Assembly (NCBI GenBank): GCA_015075005.1
Contig: JABTVC010000002.1
Coordinates: forward strand, 1,408,259-1,472,258
Origin: Planctomycetia bacterium
GTDB lineage: Bacteria; Planctomycetota; Brocadiia; Brocadiales; Brocadiaceae
Length of the DNA stretch: 64,000 bases
Reading direction: 5' to 3'
The notes under the pieces are model-generated. The model ran no database searches. It was not told the DNA's origin and worked only from the letters and a program-made list of their open reading frames with translations. Shown in pieces: positions 51,040 through 60,394 of this stretch (the stretch's first letter is position 1; every line of letters begins with the position of its first letter). The position numbers and the translations under genes were made by a program.

Positions 51040-53702
51040 TCTGCTTCCATCCAGTTTTTTCCGGTCTTTATGTTTACCTTGATAGGAACGGTTAACGTAA
51101 CAGCGTGACTCATTTCGTCTTGTACCATGAAACGTGTTAAGGCTAAATTACTTTCATGTACCTCAAAGATTAGTTCGTCGTGTATCTGAAGGAGCATCTT
51201 TGCCTCGTAGTCGCCCTTTTTCAACTGTGCATGAATCTTATTCATGGCAACTTTTATTAAATCAGCTGCAGAGCCTTGAATAATCGTGTTAACAGCAATA
51301 CGTTCCGAAAGGTTTCTGCGTTTTTTATCTTCAGAACGAAGGTCGGGTATAAACCGTTTTCTATTAAAAAGTGTTTTTACATATCCACGTGTTCTTGTTT
51401 CGTCGATAACCTTGTCTCGAAATCTTTTTACCCCTTGATATAGATCAAAATAAGTTTTAATAAACTCCCGCGCCTCTTCCAGTGACAGTCCCGTATCTCT
51501 GGAAAGCCCGAAATCACTCAGTCCGTAAATTATTCCAAAGTTGACAGCCTTTGCATTCTGCCTCATCTCCGGAGTCACGCCCTCTATTGAGACACGATAA
51601 ATATCTGCGGCAACTGCAGCATGAATATCCTTGTCCTGGTGAAATGCAGTCACCATGGCACTATCTTCGGAAAAATGTGCGAGGATGCGCAATTCTATCT
51701 GGGAATAATCTGCTGATAAAAACACGGCATTATTTCCGGAAGGGATAAAGGCACGCCGTATCTCCCTGCCTATGTCAGTTCGAATCGGAATGTTTTGAAG
51801 GTTTGGCTCACTGCTACTGAGTCGTCCTGTGGCTGTTACTGTCTGATTAAACGAGGTATGTATACAGCCAGTATCTGGGTTTATCATAGATGGCAGGGCA
51901 TCGACATAGGTGTTTTTTAGCTTTGTAAGCTGTCGGTATTCAAGTACTAATTTGGGTAAGGTATGTTGCCACGCAAGGGTAGCCAGGACATTTGCATCTG
52001 TGGATATCCCTGTTTTGGTGCGCCTTACATGAGGCAATTTGAGTTTATCAAAGAGAATTTCGCTCAATTGCTTGGGGGAGCTGATATTAAACTCGTACCC
52101 TACCGAACTATAGATTTCCTGCTCAAGCTGTTGTAACTTCGTAGTTAAATTGACGGACATGTCTTTTAAAATATGAGCATCTAAACGTATCCCATTCCAT
52201 TCCATTTCAGCCAAAACGTAAATTAAAGGGATTTCTATATCGCGGAGCAAAGGCAACAGCTCTTCTTTTTTGAGAAGGGGTTCCATAACGCCGGCTAAGC
52301 GAAATGAGATGTCGGCATCCTGGCAGGCATATTGGCAGACCTTGGCAACATCTACCCGGACCATGGTAAACTGCTCCTTGCCAGATCCTAACAATTCCAA
52401 CGTGGTTATTGTTTTATAGGATAAATACTCAAAAGCAATGTCGTCCAGGTTATGATTCCTTTTCGCCGGATTCAGGAGATAGGAAGCAATCATGGTATCA
52501 AATACAATCCCCTGTAAAAGGATGTTGTACTTTTTGAGTAGCAGGAGGTCGTATTTAATGTTTTGTCCAACTTTGTTGATGTTTTCATCTTCTAAAACTG
52601 CTCGAATTTTTGAAAGTGCCGCATCTTTATCTATATACGCTGTTCCTTCCGGCGCCATAACGGGTATGTAATACGCTTCCCTTGTCTTCCAGGAAAATGA
52701 GATGCCCACAATCTGTGCCTTAAGGGGGTTTGCGCTGGTCGTTTCCAAATCTACGGCAAATACCCTCTGTTTTTTCAATTGATCAAGGAATGTATTAAGT
52801 TTTTCCATGGTATCTATAAGCTGGTACTGTGTTTCTTCAGTCTTTGCCGTTGCAACCATATCCGTAAGAAGGGTATTAAATCCAAATGTCTTGAACAGTC
52901 TTTTTAGTTTTATGTTTTCTTCAGTATTTAATTTGCAGGCATTCACGTCAAACCGAATAGGAATGTCACTATACAATTTTAAAAGTTTCTGAGAGAGCCT
53001 TGCCTGGTCTGTAAATAACCGTAAATTTTCTTGTTTCTTTTTTCCGGAAATATGATTTACATTCGCGAGAACAGCTTCCAGTGACCCCCATTTTTTAATA
53101 AGTTCCAATGCTGTTTTATCACCAATACCAGGTACCCCGGGAATATTATCTGAGGTATCGCCCGAAAGGGATAAAACGTCTACCACCTGCTCTGGCCGTA
53201 TACCTTTTTCTCTGAACAGGTATTCAGAGTCAATCATCGCACCTTTTTTGGCATTCAATATTTTTACTTGTTGACTGAGTAATTGTTCCATGTCTTTGTC
53301 TGAAGTCACTATGACAATTTCGACAGGTTTGCCGGATAGTAATTTTACCAGGGTACCAATGAGGTCATCTGCCTCATAGCCCTTCGCTGCGTAAACAGGA
53401 ATATTGTATGCCCTGACGACTTTATAAATCAGCGGGATTTGTACCTGTAATTCATCGGGTGTTGGTTTACGGTTTGCTTTATACTCACGATAACTCGTAT
53501 GCCTGTGAGTGGCCCACTTTGTGTCGAATACAACGGCTACATATTCCGGATGTTGCTCTCTGAGTAACTTCTGCAACATCCTTGTGAATCCGTATACGGC
53601 ATTTGCTGGCTTCCCATCAGGTGTTGTAAGTCTTGCCGTGATGGCATAAAAAGCCTGGTAGCAATGCGAATGACCATCGATGATAAAGAATCGCTCTGAC
53701 AT
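51036..53702 (-). CDS. polA: DNA polymerase I
   Basis: 888-residue repair polymerase with three domains. The 5'-nuclease (about 1-290) has IIDGHSHCYQAFYAI and SGDTSDNIPGVPGIGDKTALELI. The 3'-5' exonuclease (about 310-480) keeps its acidic residues: FAVDLETT, GQNIKYDLLLL and YACQDADISFRLAG. The polymerase has LSADYSQIELRILAHFSEDS, AKAVNFGIIYGLS and the final QIHDELIFEV. All catalytic motifs look intact, so it can proofread. It overlaps coaE by four bases. Confidence 0.95.
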   Translation of the reverse strand: MSERFFIIDGHSHCYQAFYAITARLTTPDGKPANAVYGFTRMLQKLLREQHPEYVAVVFDTKWATHRHTSYREYKANRKPTPDELQVQIPLIYKVVRAYNIPVYAAKGYEADDLIGTLVKLLSGKPVEIVIVTSDKDMEQLLSQQVKILNAKKGAMIDSEYLFREKGIRPEQVVDVLSLSGDTSDNIPGVPGIGDKTALELIKKWGSLEAVLANVNHISGKKKQENLRLFTDQARLSQKLLKLYSDIPIRFDVNACKLNTEENIKLKRLFKTFGFNTLLTDMVATAKTEETQYQLIDTMEKLNTFLDQLKKQRVFAVDLETTSANPLKAQIVGISFSWKTREAYYIPVMAPEGTAYIDKDAALSKIRAVLEDENINKVGQNIKYDLLLLKKYNILLQGIVFDTMIASYLLNPAKRNHNLDDIAFEYLSYKTITTLELLGSGKEQFTMVRVDVAKVCQYACQDADISFRLAGVMEPLLKKEELLPLLRDIEIPLIYVLAEMEWNGIRLDAHILKDMSVNLTTKLQQLEQEIYSSVGYEFNISSPKQLSEILFDKLKLPHVRRTKTGISTDANVLATLAWQHTLPKLVLEYRQLTKLKNTYVDALPSMINPDTGCIHTSFNQTVTATGRLSSSEPNLQNIPIRTDIGREIRRAFIPSGNNAVFLSADYSQIELRILAHFSEDSAMVTAFHQDKDIHAAVAADIYRVSIEGVTPEMRQNAKAVNFGIIYGLSDFGLSRDTGLSLEEAREFIKTYFDLYQGVKRFRDKVIDETRTRGYVKTLFNRKRFIPDLRSEDKKRRNLSERIAVNTIIQGSAADLIKVAMNKIHAQLKKGDYEAKMLLQIHDELIFEVHESNLALTRFMVQDEMSHAVTLTVPIKVNIKTGKNWMEAE

Positions 53703-54413
53703 TCTTGGTTAGCGATGTAAAGCCTTGCGTGCCATCAAAACAATAATTTGCTCAGGAGCATTTGAAATACATGCAGACAGGCAATTGCTGGGCAAGACAA
53801 ATTGCGGAGATATACCGTAAAATTTATTTTATGATTTATATTTTAAAAAATGCGGAAAGCCAAAATATCGTAACTGTGCAATAAAAAAATCTGCATGACT
53901 CGCTAAAGAAGTTGGAAAATACCAGAACAAACTTATGGAAAGGTTAGCTTACGGCTTCTGCTAACTTCAGGCTGGACTACATATCATTACCAAAAATCAA
54001 TATTACATGATGTTTTTACGTAGATGAAGAATACCATCATTAAAAATTATTGTCAAGGTAAATAATAAATTGTGATGTATGTAATTCGCTACAATCATCA
54101 CTCTGGCGTCGTAGTCTCCATACCCTGAAAACAATTTAAATATTATTATGTGTCCGCTTGCCAAAGCAGTGTAGTCGATGACAAAGAGTTACTCCATTCC
54201 CAATTCCCAGAAACACCACAACACGAAGTTGCTTTCGCAATGAGGTCTTCGCAGAATTCCATTTTTATGAAAAATACAAGAATATTCCTTGAAAATATCT
54301 GGAGGAGGTGTTATTCTTTTGTTCATTAAACTCACGAAAGGGCCGCGGAATATGTAAGTTGTTTTAATATCCCTCCCTGCAATGGCTCGTCTCGAGTATA
54401 ATTTGGAATAGGT
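53703..54413. other. Gap without a clear gene
   Basis: About 700 AT-rich bases upstream of polA and before tRNA-Met. I see no protein-coding frame with family traits. One minus-strand frame at 54189-54449 overlaps the tRNA and looks random. TATAAT at 54397-54402 may be the tRNA promoter -10 box, with no good -35. A short stem (gttagc/gctaac, about 53940) is the only other structure. Confidence 0.6.
54397..54402 (+). promoter_or_regulatory. Candidate -10 box of tRNA-Met
   Basis: TATAAT 12 bases before the tRNA; no convincing -35 box is visible. Confidence 0.4.
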
Positions 54414-54489
54414 GGCGGTGTAGCTCAGATGGTAGAGCAGCGGACTCATAAGCCGCGAGTCGGGGGTTCAATTCCCTCCACCGCTACCA
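54414..54489 (+). tRNA. tRNA with CAT anticodon (Met-type)
   Basis: A 76-base cloverleaf: acceptor ggcggtg/caccgct with a G-U first pair, D arm gctcagatggtagagc, anticodon loop ctCATaa, T arm gggggttcaattcccc-like and encoded CCA. It is probably an elongator methionine tRNA; a lysidine-modified Ile tRNA also reads CAT and cannot be excluded from sequence alone. Confidence 0.93.
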
Positions 54490-54679
54490 AAAGTCTCATA
54501 ACAAAAAGTTCCTGTGAGGAATCATTTTATATCAGATCATGGGCCTTATGCACATACCTCATATCCCCTCATTGGTGCAGACCGGACTGAACCTCATTTT
54601 TACAGATACTTTTGTTAATCCAAACGCGTAATTAAATGTAATTCCTGGTTTATTGGTTTATATGTAAAGGAGTATCACC

Positions 54680-55252
54680 TTGAAAAAAATTATAATCATA
54701 CTTTTTATTGCTCTATTTTGTGTTGTGCCATCTGTTTGGGCGAATTCGTCGGGCCCCCGTGTTCGGTTGGAAACCAACAAAGGCGTTATTCTCCTGGAGC
54801 TTGATTCAAAGATGGCCCCAAAAACGGTGGAGAATTTTCTCCGCTATGTTCAGGATGGATTTTATAATGGCACTGTTTTCCATCGGGTAATTAAAGGGTT
54901 CATGATCCAGGGCGGAGGTTTTACCCCCGATATGCAGCAAAAACCTGTGCAATCCCCGATTATCAATGAGGCTGATAACGGACTCAGGAACCGGCGCGTT
55001 ACCGTGGCTATGGCACGTACTATGGATCCCCATTCCGCCACCGCCCAATTTTTCATTAATACGGTGGACAACACATTCCTTGACCACAAGGGAAAAACGA
55101 CCAATGGCTGGGGCTATTGCGTATTTGGCAAAGTTATTGAGGGTGTGGATGTGGTAACTGCTATAGAGAACCTGCCTACTACAACCAAGGCGGGATTCCA
55201 GGATGTGCCTGCTTCTCCTGTCGTCATAGAACGGGCAATCATAGAGAAATAA
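54680..55252 (+). CDS. Exported peptidyl-prolyl isomerase (cyclophilin)
   Basis: A 190-residue cyclophilin with a signal peptide (KKIIIILFIALFCVVPSVWA), so it works in the periplasm. It speeds proline isomerisation during protein folding. Active-site blocks: FHRVIKGFMIQGGGFTPDM with the catalytic Arg, then ATAQFFINTVDNTFLDHKG and YCVFGKVIEGVDVV. AAAGGAG precedes the start. It comes about 190 bases after tRNA-Met and 117 bases before the J-domain gene. Confidence 0.92.
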   Translation: MKKIIIILFIALFCVVPSVWANSSGPRVRLETNKGVILLELDSKMAPKTVENFLRYVQDGFYNGTVFHRVIKGFMIQGGGFTPDMQQKPVQSPIINEADNGLRNRRVTVAMARTMDPHSATAQFFINTVDNTFLDHKGKTTNGWGYCVFGKVIEGVDVVTAIENLPTTTKAGFQDVPASPVVIERAIIEK

Positions 55253-55369
55253 GGCTGTTGGGGTATCCGCTTGACTCCCCTTGCTAAGTTATAGGTACCC
55301 GGATGTATATTTTAAAATACTTACTATTGATTATAGAGATATGCATATTAGACAGAAGGGTATGTACAT

Positions 55370-56596
55370 ATGCGGGAGTTAATCCGTTTTATCGTAATAA
55401 TCGTTATTCTTTTCCTTCTTCTGCTCGTAGCTTTTGGGCTGTTCCGATTAACCCCGGTAGTCCTCCTTACCTGTGGTGTTGCTGTAAGCTTCATGCTTTT
55501 GGCCCTCTATCTGTTTCGTGTCCATAAGATCCATAGCCTGAATATTCACGGAACGTTGGTGAGGATCATAACAGTTCGTTTTGATGGGCAGAAGTTATAT
55601 TGGGAACCAGAGGAGTCTCAAATTGAAGTGTACGCAAAAACAAAACTGGCAACGTTTGCCAGCATTATTTTAGGGCTGACAGCAACGTGGCTAACACTAA
55701 CTATATTTTACAAAAAAGGGGCTTTCAACGGCATAGCGGGATTTTCGTCAAATTTTAATCTGGCAGTTGGCTACCTGGTTTCCGTAACTGTCATCATTAG
55801 TACGATTATCAAGTCGAAACCGACAGAAACTCTTGTCGACTCAATCTGGGAACAGGCTAGTTATCTGATAAGACGGATAAATACCGACCTGGAAAGAATT
55901 CAGGAGTTATGTTCATTAGAAACTTCTATCAAATCGATTGCTTATCAGCTGAGAGTCCCTTTTCCTGTAGATTTTAGAACAGAAATTCAAGAGTTTGTCA
56001 GTGTTCATAAGAGTGAACTTCTATCAGATACTTCCGAACTGAATAAATTGATTGAAAGAAATATCATACAAGCGGAAGAAGATAAACTTCATTTGGGAAA
56101 GGCAAATAATCTTTACCGCGCCGCAATGAAACTCTACACGAGAGTGGCCATTGAAGTGAACTGGACTGGCAGCATGCCGCTGATAAAAGAAATGGAATAT
56201 GACTACGAAGGCTTAGTTTCTGAAAATTTAAAATCCCTTCTGCAGGAGAGAAAATGGGATGATTTCCATGACGTAGTAAATGAAATAATGCGGGACCTTC
56301 AGCGATTGAGAGACCTGGCTATAAAATATCAGGAGACAGGGTATAAGGAAGGGACAAACGGTTATAAGAAAGAGGCAGAGGAAGAGAAGGCGTATCGGAT
56401 TATGGAAATTTCTCCTGCAGCATCAGATGAAGAAATTAAGAAGGCTTACAGGGTGCTTGCTTTAAACTACCACCCGGACAATGCTGAACAAACCACTCTT
56501 GGCATTAGGAAGTTAGCAGAAGAGCGGTTTAAGGAAATTAATTGGGCTTATGATTTCTTGAAAGGAATTCGAAACTTCCGGGAAGGGAAAGATTAA
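55370..56596 (+). CDS. Membrane protein with C-terminal J domain
   Basis: A 408-residue protein. Two membrane segments stand near the N-terminus (about 5-45), and two more around 95-150 ([37 protein letters not shown]). A long helical cytoplasmic stretch follows. The last 65 residues are a J domain: [24 protein letters not shown] with the HPD motif at 368-370 (NYHPDNA). J domains stimulate Hsp70, so this is a membrane-tethered co-chaperone. The gene ends one base before the vWA gene, so the two are coupled. Confidence 0.85.
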   Translation: MRELIRFIVIIVILFLLLLVAFGLFRLTPVVLLTCGVAVSFMLLALYLFRVHKIHSLNIHGTLVRIITVRFDGQKLYWEPEESQIEVYAKTKLATFASIILGLTATWLTLTIFYKKGAFNGIAGFSSNFNLAVGYLVSVTVIISTIIKSKPTETLVDSIWEQASYLIRRINTDLERIQELCSLETSIKSIAYQLRVPFPVDFRTEIQEFVSVHKSELLSDTSELNKLIERNIIQAEEDKLHLGKANNLYRAAMKLYTRVAIEVNWTGSMPLIKEMEYDYEGLVSENLKSLLQERKWDDFHDVVNEIMRDLQRLRDLAIKYQETGYKEGTNGYKKEAEEEKAYRIMEISPAASDEEIKKAYRVLALNYHPDNAEQTTLGIRKLAEERFKEINWAYDFLKGIRNFREGKD

Positions 56597-56597
56597 G

Positions 56598-57245
56598 ATG
56601 GATGACATGAAACCTCTACATGATGCTGCAAATAAAGGTGCTATACCCGCGGCGTTTCGGCAAAAAAATTGGGTTAAAAAACTTGAGGCGGCTTCGGGGA
56701 AACCGGTAAAGCCCCGCAAATCAAGGGGAACTGTATATCTTGTTGTGGATTGCTCAGGAAGCATGGCGGAAGGTAATAAGATAGAGCAGGCAAAAAGTGG
56801 TGCTATTGGCTTTGCCCGGGAGGCTCAAAGGAGGGGATACGCTGTGGGACTCATCTATTTTGCATCAAAGGCAGAACATATCCTTGAACCGCAGGATGAA
56901 TGTACAAGACTCCACGCTACGGTTGAAAGAATATCGGCCATGGGTTCAACGAACATGACTGAGGCTATCCAGATGGCAAAGGATAAATTTTTTGATAAAG
57001 CCGGCGAAAAAGTGATTTGTATCGTGACAGATGGAATGCCCGACGATAAAAAAACCACTCTTGCTGTTACGAATGAGGCAAGGATACAGGGAATTGAAAT
57101 AATGGCCATTGGAACCGACGATGCGGATAAGGGTTTTCTCGATGAGATGGTAACGCGAAAAGACCTTTCGCTGAAGGTTTCAAGAGATCAGCTGGAACGT
57201 GGTATCATTTCAATGGCAAAGATGTTACCAGAAAAAAATGACTGA
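56598..57245 (+). CDS. vWA-domain protein
   Basis: A 215-residue protein with one von Willebrand A domain. The metal-ion site (MIDAS) is complete: DCSGS near residue 51, a threonine in GSTNMTEA and an aspartate in TDGMPDD. A basic N-terminal stretch (QKNWVKKLEAASGKPVKP) comes before it. There is no signal peptide, so it acts in the cytoplasm, probably by binding a partner. It starts a base after the membrane J-domain gene and likely works with it, perhaps with Hsp70 clients. Confidence 0.85.
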   Translation: MDDMKPLHDAANKGAIPAAFRQKNWVKKLEAASGKPVKPRKSRGTVYLVVDCSGSMAEGNKIEQAKSGAIGFAREAQRRGYAVGLIYFASKAEHILEPQDECTRLHATVERISAMGSTNMTEAIQMAKDKFFDKAGEKVICIVTDGMPDDKKTTLAVTNEARIQGIEIMAIGTDDADKGFLDEMVTRKDLSLKVSRDQLERGIISMAKMLPEKND

Positions 57246-57416
57246 TAATTCGGTTGAGAAATTATTGCTTATTGAGGCGGAACTCGTTATTATTCGTTGT
57301 AACAGGTATACATTTTGTCTGGAAAACCTTTTATAATTCCTAAATTTCCATGCATAATATGGGGATTTAGGTTTATTTTTTAATATTTTGTCAACAATAG
57401 GAGAAGGGTTTACGCT

Positions 57417-58505
57417 ATGGGCTTAAATTGCGGTATTGTTGGTTTGCCAAACGTTGGGAAATCCACCATCTTTAATGCATTGACTTCGGCCAAGGCCGCC
57501 TCGGCAAATTATCCCTTCTGTACCATTGACCCTAATGTAGGTATCGTTGCTGTTCCGGATCAACGTCTCGATAAAATAGCAGAAATAATTACGACTGAAA
57601 AAATTGTCCCAACAACTGTTGAGTTTGTTGATATCGCCGGGCTGGTGAGGGGCGCCAGTCAGGGTGAGGGTTTGGGAAATCAATTTTTGGGACATATTAA
57701 GAACGTTAATGCCATTTTACATGTTGTGCGTTGTTTTGAGAAAAGTGACATCATTCATGTTGAAGGTGGGGTGCACCCTGTTCGGGATATCGGGATTATC
57801 AATACGGAATTGATCCTTGCGGATATGGATACAGTAGAAAAAAGACTCTTAAGGAACGAGAAGCTTTTAAAAACCGGGGATAAGAATATTATTGCTGCCG
57901 TTGGTGTCCTAAAAAAAACCAGGGATGGCCTCAATGACAATAAACCTGCCAGGTTGTTGCCCTTAACGGATGAGGAAAGAAAGCTTATCGAAGACCTGCA
58001 TTTAATGACAGCAAAACCGGTATTATACGTCATAAACGTCTTTGATTTTGAAAAAGACAGAGAATACATCGAGGCAGTTACCAAGTATGCAGAGCAGGAA
58101 AATTCAAAATGTGTGGTCATTTCAGGGGATATCGAATCAGAGATAGCGCAGATGGAGCCCACCGAAAGAAAGACCTATTATGAGGAGATGGGGATAGAAG
58201 AGTCCGGACTGGAAAAATTGATTCGGGAAACGTATCGTCTATTAGGTCTTATCACCTATTTCACCGCAGGTCCCAAAGAAGTAAAGGCATGGACTATCAA
58301 ACAAGGGACGAAGGCGCCCCAGGCTGCTGGTGTGATTCATTCTGATTTTGAACGTGGATTTATCTGTGCTGAGACTTACAATTTCAACGACCTGATTTTA
58401 ATGGGTTCAGAACAAAAAGTTAAGGAAAAAGGGTTTTTGAAACTCGAGGGAAAGGAATACGTTGTAAAAGACGGAGATATTGTGCATTTCAGGTTTAATG
58501 TATGA
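57417..58505 (+). CDS. ychF: Ribosome-binding ATPase YchF (Obg family)
   Basis: A 362-residue P-loop protein of the OLA1/YchF group, binding ATP rather than GTP and linked to ribosomes and stress. P-loop GLPNVGKSTIFNAL, switch region VPTTVEFVDIAGLVRGASQGEGLGNQFL, then a coiled-coil insertion and the C-terminal TGS domain (ITYFTAGPKEVKAWTIKQGTKAPQAAGVIHSDF). GGAGAAGGG precedes the ATG. No damage is visible. Confidence 0.93.
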   Translation: MGLNCGIVGLPNVGKSTIFNALTSAKAASANYPFCTIDPNVGIVAVPDQRLDKIAEIITTEKIVPTTVEFVDIAGLVRGASQGEGLGNQFLGHIKNVNAILHVVRCFEKSDIIHVEGGVHPVRDIGIINTELILADMDTVEKRLLRNEKLLKTGDKNIIAAVGVLKKTRDGLNDNKPARLLPLTDEERKLIEDLHLMTAKPVLYVINVFDFEKDREYIEAVTKYAEQENSKCVVISGDIESEIAQMEPTERKTYYEEMGIEESGLEKLIRETYRLLGLITYFTAGPKEVKAWTIKQGTKAPQAAGVIHSDFERGFICAETYNFNDLILMGSEQKVKEKGFLKLEGKEYVVKDGDIVHFRFNV

Positions 58506-58909
58506 GAATTTCTACAAGTCGTTATCTGTATAAATCTTGTTTGTGGTGATCATACCATCCCCCACCGTATGTTTGATTTACTATCTTCCAGTCATTTCAA
58601 TGCGCGTTTAAACCAGCCAATGACGGCCACTGCAGCAGGAGTAGCCGCTAGTATTCAGGTCGCCGGAATATACAAAATACCGTACCCTGCACACAAATTT
58701 CACCGGGTAGATTTAAAGGATTTTGAGAGGGCCAAATATTTATTTTATTTATTCCTTGCTTTGTTACACAATACCTGATACTATTTCTTTATATCGTTCA
58801 GTTGTATTGTAAAGTCGTACTATATATTCGCGTTATATTAAGGCTACAAGGTTACAACTTTGTGGTCTTTTTATTTTTAATTTTGTTCATGTAAAGGGGT
58901 GATTTAAGT
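58506..58909. other. Gap before the cold-shock remnant
   Basis: About 400 AT-rich bases. A 69-codon frame at 58569-58778 has no ribosome site and no recognisable features. A weak hairpin (aaggctacaagg/actttgtggtctt, 58838-58873) stands in the leader of the cold-shock remnant. Confidence 0.5.
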
Positions 58910-59105
58910 ATGGCAAATGGATCCGTGAAATGGTTCAACGACAAGAAGGGCTTCGGTTTTATTTCCCAGGATAACGGTGATGATGTTTTCGTAATCAGAC
59001 TTCTATCAGGGTGAGGGTTTAGAACCCTTGCAGAGGGAGATAAGGTCGAGTTCGAGGTTATAAGGACCAGAAGGGCTACAAGGCCACAAACGTAGTCAAA
59101 TTATA
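58910..59105 (+). pseudogene. Cold-shock protein, frameshifted
   Basis: A CspA-like gene. The first half reads [28 protein letters not shown], with both RNP motifs (KGFGFI and the DVFV part), then a stop at 59012 in an indel-rich section. After repair in other frames it continues GFRTLAEGDKVEFEV and KGYKATNVVKL, to a stop near 59105. At least three small indels are needed. A GGGGTGA site stands before the ATG. It may be a decayed copy or sequencing error. Confidence 0.8.
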
Positions 59106-59680
59106 AGGTTATTAAAAGCGCACTCTTATATTTTAAAGAATAATCAATTGCAAGAGTTTATGGTGTTTAAAAATATGGAGTAGTCATTAACTTATCGTTA
59201 TAATTGCGACTGAAAGCCCCAATATCTGTAAAAGATATTAGGGCTTTTGTTCTGTTTGAAATGTTTGATTTTTAGTATTCGATCTACTGTAGTCTTTCCT
59301 GCCCTGCTTAATGATGGATGTCTGGCTTGTGTAGCGTGCTTGCGCGCGGGATATCTTGCGGAGGAGCTGTGCGTGTTCGGGTAATTCTGTTGAGTTCTTG
59401 CAACTGTTCATCCTTAAGAAATAAAAGCTTCTCTTTGTTTTCTTGCCATGATTTATCCTTGCGAAGTTTTGGCAAGAATTACAAAAATTGATGAACCAAA
59501 AGCGGTATCTTATACGGATCAGTCTAAAACACCTGCTTTTCATAACAATTCTGTGTAACATAAGGAGGTAAATGAGATAATGAGATTTTTATGTCCAAAA
59601 TACCGGCGTAATAGACTGACAGCCCAGCATGCCGGGGGCGGTTATAATGACCAGTCTAATTATTGTTAGGCGACGCTTGG
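59105..59680. other. Transition from AT-rich to GC-rich DNA
   Basis: No intact gene. A minus-strand frame around 59330-59480 (WQENKEKLLFLKDEQLQEL) is a helical fragment of unknown kind. AAGGAGG and an ATG near 59580 start a short frame of about 30 codons that ends inside the GC-rich sequence; it may be the start of a gene cut by an insertion. After about 59620 the base composition becomes GC-rich. Confidence 0.45.
59213..59250 (+). terminator. Intrinsic terminator
   Basis: Stem aagcccc-aatatct against agatatt-agggctt with a short loop, ending in a T-rich tail (ttttgttct). It follows the cold-shock remnant by about 100 bases. Confidence 0.75.
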
Positions 59681-59683
59681 CAA

Positions 59684-60172
59684 ATGACCGAGAAGAAGCA
59701 ACTCACCGAAGAATTCATTGCTTGGGGCCGTTATCTGTCGTGGGCCGACCAGCACCGAAAACGCCTTTACAATTTCTTCGAAGCAGAAGGCGATGCGGCG
59801 TCATCTGGTCACACTGCGAGATTCATCACGTATACCTCGCAGTTCTTTGCAAGCTTATGGGTAGTGGTTGAGGGATACAACGAGTTGACACTCCGCGACA
59901 ACTTCGTCGACAGCATTCTTCGCAATCCACTCGGTCACGCAGATCTTTTGCGACGCTGCCGGAACGGTGTTTACCACTTCCAGCCCGACTTGCTGGCCTC
60001 CCGGCTAGGCGACTTCCTCAGCGCAACCCAGTCGGCACTTGCCTGGGTGTACGCGCTGCACTCGAGCTCATCCGCGTCTTTGGCACTTTCCGGAACGGGC
60101 AGGCATGACAAACGTTCTGGTGGACGAATAGCGCGAGGAAGTCGGCAACATTCTCAGCTGGCTGCCGGATGA
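59684..60172 (+). CDS. Unknown protein in GC-rich block
   Basis: About 160 codons from ATG at 59684. The first 130 residues look like a real globular protein: FIAWGRYLSWADQHRKRLYNFF, then TYTSQFFASLWVVVEGYNEL and DLLRRCRNGVYHFQPDLL, mostly helical. After about residue 130 the composition turns to Ser/Arg-rich and is probably out of frame. I cannot name a family. GTTAGGC lies 13 bases before the ATG, as in gene cassettes. Confidence 0.5.
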   Translation: MTEKKQLTEEFIAWGRYLSWADQHRKRLYNFFEAEGDAASSGHTARFITYTSQFFASLWVVVEGYNELTLRDNFVDSILRNPLGHADLLRRCRNGVYHFQPDLLASRLGDFLSATQSALAWVYALHSSSSASLALSGTGRHDKRSGGRIARGSRQHSQLAAG

Positions 60173-60391
60173 GGACTCACTGTACGTGACAATAACCAAT
60201 TTTGAAAACGCATTCGCGAGGACAGCGCGGTCGTTCCGGACGACGACGAGAGCCCGGCGGCGGCAAACGTCCGCGCCGCGATTCAGCAGTTGCGTCAAGC
60301 CGTTAACGATATTCGAGCAAAACTACTCAAGGAACAGCAACGGTACGCGAAGCCGGATAAGCTCGATTCGCTGTCGGACGGCGTCGTCTAA
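60104..60391 (+). pseudogene. Second unknown gene, or C-terminal remnant, in GC-rich block
   Basis: A degraded frame. From MTNVLVDE at 60104 it hits an amber stop, continues EEVGNILSWLPDEDSLYVTITNFENAF, shifts frame near 60215, and continues EDSAVVPDDDES and QQLRQAVNDIRAKLLKEQQRY to a stop at 60391. It could be the rest of the gene at 59684. The helical C-terminus is real-looking. No function can be given. Confidence 0.45.
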
Positions 60392-60394
60392 CTA

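Noticed and set aside
54189..54449. 86-codon minus-strand frame
   Set aside because: It overlaps tRNA-Met and its sequence looks random.
58569..58778. 69-codon frame after ychF
   Set aside because: No start signal, no similarity pattern recognised.
59238..59561. 107-codon minus-strand frame
   Set aside because: Composition is basic and unlike any gene; a shorter helical frame in another reading seems equally weak.
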